The notes under the pieces: model-generated
Database searches by the model: none
What the model saw: only the letters and a program-made list of their open reading frames with translations
What the model was told of the DNA's origin: nothing
Made by a program: the position numbers and the translations under genes
Assembly (NCBI GenBank): GCA_963693085.1
Contig: OY856413.1
Span: 466,793,379 to 466,857,378, forward strand
Length of the DNA: 64,000 nucleotides
Source of the DNA: Alisma plantago-aquatica
Taxonomy: Eukaryota; Streptophyta; Magnoliopsida; Alismatales; Alismataceae
Direction of reading: 5' to 3'
In this document: positions 23,266-31,901 of the stretch, in pieces
Position numbering within the stretch: the stretch's first letter is position 1
How the letters are laid out: every line of letters starts with the position of its first letter

Positions 23266-24552
23266 ACCATAATTGAGAATGCATCCTTAATTGTTGAATT
23301 GTTTACTATTGTCTGTTGAATGAACCATGCAGGTTGTTATGAGATGATAGGCATATCCAGGTAGGGAATGCCATGTTATACTAATGAGCTTTGCATATTG
23401 TTATAAGATAATGGGCATATCCAGGTATGGAATGCCATGATATATTCATTGAAAGCATGTCTTAAGCTTTATGAATAGTAAACCTTGTTGATGCACTGTG
23501 AGTGACATCTTTTATAATTTATGGGCTGTAAGAGCCATAAATGTTATCAAAGTCATGCTTGACAGATGACTTGAGATGAAATAACTGATGATTGTGAAAA
23601 GTTAGGCCTGCTACATTTTAAGTATTCTCATATATAGCTGTGTTATTGTAAGATGATAAGAATACTGAATGTACCTAACTGATTAAGAAGAATTAGTGAG
23701 AGGAATTGATGTAGATTCGTGTAGTCCGTCATTCCTTCACTAAAAGAGAAATGGTGAGAGGAGTTGATGTAGATTCATGTAGTCCATCATTCCCCACCGC
23801 ACAGTCGAAGAGGTGGGATGCATCCCTGCACTCCCTTAAAAACATAATCAACAACGTAGTATATCTGTTAGAGTTATCTACGAGTTATTTGATTGATGTT
23901 ACTTTAAACAGCATAGAGGTTCTCATATTTTGATATTGATTGAACTCTGCTTATCATTAAAACTGCTAGTGAATATCTTGAAGGCTATTATTGCTTTAGT
24001 TATTCCCTGCTTTGTTTATAAAGCTTCTAGTGGAGAGTTATAACTCTCGCTGGGGCAATTACGTATAATTGTCTCACCCCGTAGACTTCTACTTTTTAGG
24101 TGGTCGTCGAAGACGGAGGGACAAGAACTCAGGTGACCAATCCCAGCAGCATCAGGGGCAGTAGTTATCTCAGGTGGAGATCCAACCTGTTTCATGATGT
24201 AGTATAGAGTTTGTCCTATGTGTCCTCTGTATTCTCAGGTCCTGGAGTGTTTTGAGTATGAACTCTTGAGAAGTTTTGTATCATGTTGTATATAATCACT
24301 CAAGAAGTTTTTGTTAGTGATGTAAACAGTTAAATCCTTTTTATAGAAAAGGTTTGTGGTTTCAAGCTCTTGTCTCAAAAAGTTTTAATTTCTCGTGATT
24401 TTTGGTCTTCCGCTGTTTACCGAATGCTTCCGCACATGTTTAAATCGAGATTAATTCGTGGTTTGGAGATCGGAGCCCACAGCATGCTCATCATGGACTT
24501 CATGCTCATCATGGACATCATGCTCATCATGGTCAGCCATATGAAAATGTCA

Positions 24553-24690
24553 TTAAAAAGGCAAACATTTAGCATTTGTATTAACTAGAAAAAGGCAAAC
24601 ATTTAGCATTTGTATTAACTAGAAAAAGGCAAACATTTAGCATTTGTATTAACTAGAAAAAGGCAAACATTTAGCATTTGTATAAACATA
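24553..24690. repeat. 34-bp tandem repeat, four copies
   Basis: Four near-identical units of AAAAAGGCAAACATTTAGCA plus TTTGTATTAACTAG, between the start of the Ulp1 gene and the DUF4216 remnant of the CACTA element. Confidence 0.95.
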
Positions 24691-24697
24691 CATGTCT

Positions 24698-25070
24698 CTA
24701 AAATTGTGATCTTTTATCAATTAACAATCCTTCATTGTGATCTCCGCGCACATATAAGTCATCATTAGCTTCAATATTTTGTGGAGTTGGCAACCCAACT
24801 GAGAATGGACTGGAGTCATCATACTTATCATAGTACTCTTCTTCATCTATAGGATCTTCAATGAATTGTATTTTACCATGAAGAACAACTGACCATTTAT
24901 CATTCGCAGGATCATCGATATAGAATATTTGTTTCGCCTGTGATGCCAATATGAATGGTTCACCCTTCTCGCCAATCTTTTCAAAGTTCACCAAAGTGAA
25001 ACCCAATTCATCCACTATAACTCCTTTGGTGTTATCAACCCAATTACATATAAAGAGCGGAATTGTACAA
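24698..25070 (-). pseudogene. C-terminal remnant (DUF4216) of a CACTA TNPD-type transposase
   Basis: The minus frame contains CNWVDNTKGVIVDELGFT and, further on, FILASQAKQIFYIDDP and KWSVVLHGK. This is the DUF4216 region that lies near the C-terminus of plant En/Spm large transposases. It ends at a TAG at 24698. Upstream, where the Transposase_21 catalytic domain and DUF4218 should be, there is a partial 50-bp self-duplication followed by foldback repeats (25151-25800). The gene therefore kept only its tail. It lies just 5' of the second gene, the usual order in CACTA elements. Confidence 0.8.
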
Positions 25071-25150
25071 TTACATCCTTTGGTGTTATCAACCCAATTA
25101 CAAAGGAAAAGATTAGGGTATACACTTACATCCTACCTAAGTGTATAATG

Positions 25151-25805
25151 TGATGTCATTCTTATATATAATAAATGTGTACCACCTATCCCATCCTTGA
25201 ACACCTAATCTCACTAGTAAGTGTATAATGTGTATTGGGTTTTCAAGAAAATTTCGGCAGCATTTCCCCGCTGTTCTCTAAGTACATATATACTTAGAGA
25301 ACAAACGGGGAAATGCTACCGAAATTTTTTCGAAAACCCAATACACATTATACACTTACATCCTAAGTGAGATTAGGTGTTCAAGAACAGTCCCAAACCG
25401 GGGACTATCCAAGATTTACTCCTAATGAGTCAATCTTGGATGGGTTTCTAGGCCAACAAACACATTTGATGTCATTCTTATATATAATAAATATGTACCA
25501 CCTATCCCATCCTTGAACACCTAATCTCACTAGTAAGTGTATAATGTGTATTGGGTTTTCAAGAAAATTTCGGCAGCATTTCCCCGCTGTTCTCTAAGTA
25601 CATATATACTTAGAGAACAAACGGGGAAATGCTACCGAAATTTTCTCGAAAACCCAATACACATTATACACTTACATCCTAAGTGAGATTAGGTGTTCAA
25701 GAACAGTCCCAAACCCGGGACTATCCAAGATTTACTCCTAATGAGTCAATCTTGGATGGGTTTCTAGGCCAACAAATACATGTGTTGTCATTCTTATATA
25801 TAATA
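25151..25805. repeat. 316-bp tandem duplication, each unit holding a long foldback
   Basis: Two full units start at 25151 and 25467, with the beginning of a third near 25784. In each, about 80-bp arms are near-perfect inverses (GTGTATAATGTGTATTGGG pairs with CCCAATACACATTATACAC) around a short CATATA centre. The foldback replaces the deleted transposase body. Confidence 0.92.
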
Positions 25806-26699
25806 AATGTCTATAAACTACAGGAAACATGGTTAATCCTAATCAACAGAGCATTATTAAATCATAAATCAAGAAATCAATAGTTTCAAACAAAAGGTCT
25901 AGGAATCTTTACTAGACATTATATGTTATAACCATTGGTTTAATAACCATATTTCCGCATGTACATGTTTATCAACTTTAAAACCCTATAATTCATGAAA
26001 TCATTCTAATTCAATTTAATATGTTGGGATCACATAATTATATAATGACATCAGAATATATAGAAGAAACATAATTAACATGATTAACAAAATGCTCATC
26101 AAACTAGGGTTTTCTTGAATATCATCTAATATCTGTGTACTAGACATTATATGTATCCCTAATCATCATATTTCCTTGAAGAATCCAGTTGTAGAAAGGA
26201 TGGGAAAAAATACAGAGTGTACACAATCTTATCTAGCTGTAGCTATTTCCTTGAAAAATCCAGTTGTACAAGAAAATAATCAGCAATTGTGGGTACAGGA
26301 AAATTATATATAGAATGCATCTTTAAAATAAAAGGTAGAAGAGCATTCTTTTTGGTAAGTTGACCTTTTCAAGTAGGAAAATTTCAACTATGGCAGAGAA
26401 AAAATTGTCCCATCATCATATTTCAGTAAGAATCACATTTTATGAGCTTGAGAGAGAGGAAAGAGCCTTAGACTTCATTCACTAACACGCAACCTCTGCC
26501 TCCTAGCTCTCACTCCTTGTCACAATCTTCTCCACCCACAAGCGTCACCCCTACTCGTGTAATACCTACTACCGTAAGCCCACCGACCATCCGCAAGCCT
26601 CACCCCTACTATCATAATCTCTATTGCAGCAATACTACCCTCGTAATCCCACCAATCACCCGCAAGCATTGTCACACCAATAAAATACATGTACATCAA
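25806..26699. other. CACTA interior without a recognised gene
   Basis: AT-rich with scattered short repeats (CATTATATGT, TTTCCTTGAA). There is a C-rich part near 26510-26680 in which CACCCCTACT and related words recur. No transposase exon is recognisable. Confidence 0.4.
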
Positions 26700-27050
26700 T
26701 AAAATACAGAGAAGAGGGCATACCGGTCTGGAGAAGAGCTGTGGTCTGCAGACGGCGGCACAGAGTGGGCGACAGCGGTGGAGAGGAGTTGTGGTCGAAC
26801 CGGCGGCACGGCGGAGAAGCAGCTAGCAACCCTAAACCCTGGCGGCAGCGCGACGGCGGTGGAGAGCAGCTTCTGTCGTCCTGGCGGCGGCGGCGTGGAG
26901 GCATTGGCACCGAAGGAGAAGGCGACGTGGAGGCACCGGAGGAGAAGGCTGCGCCGGAGAAGGCGGCGCGGCGGCACTGTCGTGGAGGGGTGCGGCGGAG
27001 TGGAGGGTCGGGCGACAGCAGTTGCGGCGGGAGCTAAAGTTGTTTAGGCG
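26700..27050 (-). promoter_or_regulatory. GC-rich leader region next to the CACTA promoter end
   Basis: About 350 bp rich in GGCGGC and CGGAGAAGGCGG, far more GC-rich than its surroundings. It lies between the subterminal array and the genes on their 5' side. In maize Spm the GC-rich untranslated first exon (downstream control region) sits in the same place and is a methylation target. The analogy is positional and compositional; open frames here are low-complexity. Confidence 0.45.
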
Positions 27051-27104
27051 ATGAAACAGAAGAAAGGGGAACAGTCGGGTGATTGCAGGATATAAAGTTC
27101 ACCT

Positions 27105-27530
27105 ATAGCGTCGGTTGTTTGTCACAACTGATGCCTAAACAACTTAGCGTCGGTTGTTTGAAACAACCGACACTCAATTGGACGATATTTTCACGAAATT
27201 GTTTGGCGGGAACCACTTTCGGCGTCGGTTATCAACAGATAACCGACGCTGAAAGTGACACTTTTTGCGCAAAGTTTCATCACACATAGGCGTCGGTGGC
27301 TATTTAAATAACCGACGCTGTATGTGACACTTTTTCTTTTCGCTCAAAAATTAGATTTCGCGGGAGCTTTTAGGCGTCGGTTTGTTATTGTCAACTGACG
27401 CTGGATACAAAGCGGTACCCGTGTCTGGCTGGTCTTCGAATATAGACGTCGGTTTGCTTAAACAACCGACGCCTTATATGATAGGCGTCAGTTTTCCTTA
27501 ATAACCGACGCCCAGAAAAGCGACACTGAA
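27105..27530. repeat. Right subterminal repeat array of the CACTA element
   Basis: About 14 copies of (A/G)GCGTCGGTT and its inverse, mostly in inverted pairs with 10-25 bp between. This is the promoter-side end of the element, given leftward transcription. Confidence 0.85.
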
Positions 27531-27557
27531 TGCTATTTCTGTAGTAGTGCAGGTTGT

Positions 27558-27643
27558 ATTACAAGACGTGAACCTTGGTTACATTGTTTTCATTCTCATT
27601 ACAATTTATTTATTCGTATTACATATTTTTCTTTCTTATTACA
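27558..27643. repeat. 20-bp phased ATTAC array in element Y
   Basis: The word (A/G)TTACA starts at 27558, 27578, 27598, 27618 and 27638, exactly 20 bp apart, with variable T-rich sequence between. The words are in inverse orientation to the array at 27973. Confidence 0.9.
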
Positions 27644-27972
27644 ATTTATTCTGTACTGAAGTTTATACTCATAAATTTTTGTTTAACACCTTGTGTGTCA
27701 TCTATTATATCATCAAACATCTACATTAGTTACAATTTTCTCCTCCTTATCATAATTGTCTTTGCTCAAGTCTTTTTACAAAATATTAAACATGGTTGTA
27801 TTTTCAATTTGCAAAACAATATTGTAATACTTAGGATGATAAGCTTACCATTTTGCATGTGAAGTTCTTAAACCTACATATTCTTTCTTTGTCTTGTGTT
27901 CACATAGAATTCTCTAGTTATCGAATTTTGATTGTTAGTGTAAATGCTACATGTAAATTTTAATACCTTAAT

Positions 27973-28400
27973 GTAATAAGAAAATGTCATATATAATATG
28001 GACAGTCACATTGTAATAGGCAAGGGTCAACCGTAATGTAGGTGATAGTTTTGTAATATGGATACTCATATTGTAATAAGGAAGTGTCATTTGTAATATG
28101 GACAATCACATTGCAATAGGCAAGAGCCAACCGTAAGTAGGTCACAGTTTGGTAATATGGATACTCATGTTGTAATAAAAAAGTTTCATATGTAATATAG
28201 ACAGTCACATTGTGGTAGGCAAAAGCCAACCGTAATGCATGTGACAATTTTGTAATAAGGATACTCATATTGTAATAAGCAAATGTCATCTGTAATATGG
28301 ACAATCACGTTGTAATAGATAAGAGCCAGTCGTAATATAGGTGACCATTTTGTTATATGGATACTCATATTGTAATAAGTAAATGTCATCTGTAATTGTA
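27973..28400. repeat. 20-bp phased GTAAT array with a 100-bp higher-order repeat
   Basis: GTAAT, or a one-base variant, starts at 27973, 27993, 28013 and so on to 28392: 22 positions with a single 1-bp slip near 28152. The 15 bp between words vary but recur with a 100-bp period (TATGGATACTCATATTGTAA, CAAGAGCCAACCGTAAT), about four times. Confidence 0.93.
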
Positions 28401-28860
28401 TGGGTTGACAGAGACCTCATAGTTGTGGTCCTGGTGGTCGACGACATGGTTTGCATAATAGTTTGACCAGTCAGGCAGTGAGCAGATCGATGATTCGGAA
28501 TGGACAAGCATAGTAGTGAGGAGGATTTGTAGGGGATGGAAGAAAAGGCAAGGCGTTGGTAGGAAGAGAGGTATTTAGAGGCCCTGAGTAAAAAATCTAA
28601 AGAACCTATTACGCCATGTATTGGGTTGCGGGTATGCCTGGTTTAGTGGTGGGTTCAACTCCACCAAAGACTTACAACACCAAGTTTCTATAATTTGCAC
28701 TCGTCATAGTGCTTTTGGAGAGTACATCAGTATTGAATAACTTATAATATCCATCCTTCAAGAACTTCAACATGTGTACGTAATAAAGAACTTTGACTTA
28801 TTTGAGACATTCATGTGAGGTAAAAAAAAATGAATGTTGAAGAGAATCACCCAGAACGTA
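28401..28860. other. Element Y interior without arrays
   Basis: Unphased sequence between GTAAT blocks, with no coding potential. Nothing is recognised. Confidence 0.4.
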
Positions 28861-29600
28861 TTTGGTTAATTTGTAATGTGTTTGGAAATACTGCAATACA
28901 AATAAGTAATTTGTACATATGGTAGATATGTTGTAATATACAGACATAAATTGTAATATGTAAAAAGAGTCTGAATTATCTTGCTAGGAAGGAATATGAA
29001 ATAAACTTCATCGATTGTCATCCTTAATTACAACTTTCTCATTCTCATTATGGATTCTCAGTTCTCATTACAAAATGTAATTGTCATTGTAGTTCACTAT
29101 ACTTCGACATAATGTCACTTGTTTACTTGCTACTATTTCTTATAATTATCGTCTTTATAAGGATAAATAATATGTTGTAATGAGAACAGAGACTCTGTAA
29201 TGGAAAGGAGAAATTTATAACTAAGAATGATGTTACGTAAGACAATCTGGACGTATCATTTCTCTTAGACAATGGAATTTGAGGCATTTAGATTTGTATT
29301 ATAAAATGTCATCCTTGATTACATATCTTTCATTTCCATTACAATTATCTATTTTGATTACAAACATTTCTTTCTTATTACAAAATGTCACCTTTCTTTA
29401 CTTGTCATTGTAATTCACTATATGTTATCAGAATGTCACTTATTTACTTCCTGCTATTTCTAATAATTATTGTCTTTGTAAGGATAAATGATATGTTGTA
29501 ATGAGAACAGAGAATCTGTAATGGAAAGGAGAAATTTGTAACTAAGGATGACGTTACGTAAGACAGTTTGGAAGTATTATATTATTTCCCATATGTTTAT
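28861..29600. repeat. Two about 280-bp hairpin units with phased ATTAC/GTAAT arms
   Basis: Units at about 29015-29270 and 29310-29580. Each opens with GTCATCCTT and ATTACA words 20 bp apart (29027, 29047, 29067). Each closes with TTGTAATGAGAACAGAG, CTGTAATGGAAAGGAG and TTGTAACTAAGGATGACG, again 20 bp apart. The closing arm is the imperfect inverse of the opening arm. A phased GTAAT run (28873, 28913, 28933, 28953) precedes them. Confidence 0.85.
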
Positions 29601-29921
29601 TTGTCTTCACAAAACAACACCACTGTAATGATTTTAGACATGTTATATTGGACATTGGTATATTTAATGATGGGTACGTGTCCAATATTGACGTGGTTGG
29701 TGCATACTATTTTTACTCTTAGATGAGTCTCACACCGCCACTCCATGCACATATAATTTTTTATTAAATAATTACCAATAATGCCACCGCTATTCTATTA
29801 CATGCACGTATAGTAGTTGTACATATTTACAATTATTGTCACCGTTTCAAATCAATGCAGCGCAATACATAATGAGGCACGGGTAACTTCGCTTGTCTAC
29901 CTGCGCGGGCAGCGAGTGAAT

Positions 29922-29925
<4 letters not shown>

Positions 29926-29952
<27 letters not shown>
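29926..29952. repeat. (AT)n tract at the right end of element Y
   Basis: A perfect AT run starting immediately after GAATTGCC, the outer edge of the right TIR. Confidence 0.95.
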
Positions 29953-31901
29953 CTTTGTGATTTATTTAGTCAAAATATGTATACCTTAGTTGCGTGGACC
30001 CCTATAGTAATGAAATAGATAATTAAAGAACAACAAATTATTTTCTCATACATGTGAATGTATAAGACTGAAAAAAATAGCGAAATATATAATTTTGTGG
30101 CATTTTGCTTCCTCATCCTATATGTATATACTATGGGATGGGTGTTGGAAGGGCAAAAGATCATTTGTCTCCTGCATGTGGGCATACGAGCAAAAAAATG
30201 AGTATAATCTACTATGTAATGAGCTAGTTGTTTCTTTATTATTCTTTAATGAACTAATGACATGACTTTTTCAAGTGCTATATACATTGCAAAGGATTTC
30301 ATATTTTATTCAGTTGTTAAAATATACATAGCTAAATAGCAAAATATTTTATTTGAATGACACAATGAGATCAAAATAAAGAAATTAAGTACGTCTATCC
30401 ATGTCAGTGATGGTTATCTTACTAACAAAATATGGATTAAATTTTAGGCCCGGTTCGCCCATATTATAAATCTGATTCGGGTCTGGATCTGTTTATGGGG
30501 GTTGGGTCGTGGGTCAGATCAGGTCGGCCCGACCCGATGCTCATCCCTAGCTAGATTGGTTGGAGTGGGAAATTGGATCAATCATCTAATTGTATCAAAG
30601 TTTCTTATGTAGGAAGTAAAAACATATATGAACATAACCATAGTGTATAGATCAAAGATTTTCCGTAACCATAGATGAACACATCAAAAATCTTCTCAAC
30701 AATAAACGATAACAAACATACAAACATAAATCATAGATATATATTGAAAGAAAACATCATACAACGATATGGACATGTCTGAAAGTGTGATCTTATGACA
30801 AGATTGATATATATACTTTCTTACGTATCAACTTTCTTACGTGCTAGCGCTAAATAATTAATTTAGATTCCTTATCTCGAATTTGTTGGTATGTGATTAA
30901 GTAGAAATTATGACATGTATAAATTAAGCAACAATAAAACACCATACACTAGTATACAAAATCTAAAATTTTATCTTAGTGAATGAGAGCACTTCGTTCA
31001 CTTTGCATTTTGTTAAACTACTCTATACATCATAAAATACAACTATGCATCCTAGGGACTCCCTATACATCGGGTGCTCTAGAAAGATGCACTAATCACC
31101 TCTTGCACATATCCAACTGTCGCTCTAGGGAGTAGTACTAATCAATTGCTGGATGTATCCAAGCGTCTCCCGCTGTACCTAACTCTTGCATTATGCTCTG
31201 AGTTATCAAAAATTCATATAGAACGAGTAAGTATAGTTTTGACAGTGAAGAACAAGAGTTCTTTGTAACATTCAAGATTCCTAGAAATAAACATCAGATC
31301 CCAATCATAATTCAATACAACTAGAAAGACAAGTATCTTAAGCGTTCTTGGTGATGCTACTAGGATATGTGACCCCCTAGGAAGTCAATATGTCGAACAT
31401 CTTCTTTTGTCTTTCGATCATTAGGATTCACCATGTACTAAAAAAAATGAAAATCTAATTAGTACCCCGGGCCTCTGTAATGTTTTTTCGTTAAATGTTT
31501 CAGTATATGAGTAAAAAAAACATCATCAATATCATATAATTAGCCCAAAGTGGCCCATTTATATATCATAAGGAGTACTACATGTACTCTGATTCAGAGA
31601 ATCCCCATATTGCTTGTGAGTCTTCTAGATCTCATGTGAACACCTACTTAATAAAAAGTGACCATCATTAATATGAACATTGTCACCATTCTTGGTGTTT
31701 AGATTCAACTAAGGGGTTTTAACCATCTTAGATTCAATCCAAAACAAATGCATATCAACTATTTTTATACTAATTTTAATCTCTTGAATACATTTTGATT
31801 TAATTATTATAACTATTGGATCAGTATTTTGGAATGATATTAGGGTTTTGAGTATCCAATTAGACTTATGTGCTAAAATACCTAATATTCCGAGTTGAAA
31901 T
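29953..31901. other. Intergenic, no gene; possible hAT-MITE end at 30447-30552
   Basis: AT-rich sequence with stops in all frames. Bases 30447-30552 read GGCCCGGTTCGCCC to GGTCGGCCCGACCCGATGC-TCATCCCTAG, like the end of plant hAT-type MITEs (inverse TAGGGATGAGCATCGGG). No partner end or 8-bp TSD was found. The rest is unassigned. Confidence 0.35.

Larger units (their letters stand above)
11044..24481 (+). mobile_element. Young gag-only LTR retrotransposon (Ty3/gypsy lineage), 13.4 kb
   Basis: Two direct LTRs (11044-16525 and 19027-24481), each TG...CA, are flanked by the 5-bp duplication GCATG (11039-11043 and 24482-24486). The primer site TGGTATCAGAGC is at 16532. The internal region is only 2.5 kb: a gag gene, then non-coding repeats, with no protease, RT, RNase H or integrase. 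By eye the LTRs differ by 13 substitutions and one 27-bp indel over about 5.45 kb, so the insertion is recent. It must be mobilised in trans. The 3' end of the internal region (TTTCGGGGACGAAATCC) and the LTR architecture match the Tekay-like element at 35892-50951, which suggests that lineage as partner. Confidence 0.93.
19027..24481 (+). repeat. 3' LTR (5,455 bp) of the gag-only retrotransposon
   Basis: Near-identical to 11044-16525. The 27-bp length difference is loss of one palindrome-containing unit near 21900. Of the 13 substitutions I counted, at least five are CG/CA or CG/TG differences, as expected from methyl-cytosine loss. Confidence 0.93.
7652..24540 (-). pseudogene. CACTA second gene (TNPA-like with Ulp1 domain), split by an LTR retrotransposon
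   Basis: The gene reads leftward. Exon 1 starts at the ATG at 24540 and encodes acidic VHDEH repeats. It is interrupted at 24482 by the retrotransposon and resumes at 11043, ending GAGGATACCAAT before a GTAAG donor. Downstream exons lie at about 10893-10604, 10505-10300, 10195-9960, 9880-9697, 9612-9428, 9330-9073, 9010-8727 and 8635-7652. In order these give a plant transposase (Ptta/En/Spm, Transposase_24-like) region with ALGNPEHPGRVRG near 9800, a DUF8039-like module (9330-9073), an Ala/Pro-rich linker, and a Ulp1-type protease domain. The C-terminus ends RYNWDVDSDNE and a stop at 7652. Two in-frame TAG codons (near 10027 and 8730) add to the insertion, so the gene is dead. Domain names rest on remembered family motifs; exon edges are approximate. 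Confidence 0.8.
6932..27549 (-). mobile_element. CACTA (En/Spm) transposon, containing a nested LTR retrotransposon
   Basis: The left terminus is CACTACTACAGAAACAGCC; the right terminus is the inverse, GCTATTTCTGTAGTAGTG. Both are flanked by the 3-bp duplication CAG (6929-6931 and 27550-27552), as expected for CACTA elements. About 450 bp at each end is packed with GGCGTCGGTT in alternating orientation, the expected subterminal binding-site array. The genes read leftward: a DUF4216 remnant of the large transposase (24698-25070), then a Ulp1-containing gene (24540 to 7652). Of 20.6 kb, 13.4 kb is an inserted retrotransposon, so the element itself is about 7.2 kb. The catalytic part of the TNPD-type transposase is missing, so the element looks non-autonomous. 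Confidence 0.93.
6461..29925. mobile_element. Outer TIR element Y with CCCGCGCGGG termini, split by a CACTA element
   Basis: The left terminal region (6461 to about 6770) contains CCCGCGCGGG (6475-6484), GGTAGCCAAGTTAATTACCC and repeated units with GCATGGAGTAGCGGTGGCA and TATTGTAATTA. The right terminal region (about 29690-29925), reverse-complemented, has CCCGCGCAGG, GGTAGACAAG, TTACCCGTGC, AGCGGTGGCA and TTGTAATTA in the same order. These are imperfect TIRs of roughly 250 bp. Both outer ends border (AT)n. Without the CACTA insertion (6932-27552) the element is about 2.85 kb and has no recognisable gene. Its interior carries GTAAT/ATTAC words at 20-bp spacing. A related short element starts at 63673. 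The superfamily is unknown; long TIRs suggest a Mutator-like derivative, but no 9-bp TSD is visible. Confidence 0.6.

Noticed and set aside
26696..27047. Arg/Gly-rich open frames on both strands of the GC-rich island
   Set aside because: Open on both strands because of composition; no recognisable domain. More likely untranslated leader.
30447..30552. hAT-type MITE ending GATGCTCATCCCTAG
   Set aside because: Only one end is visible and no 8-bp duplication was found; kept as a note in the intergenic entry.
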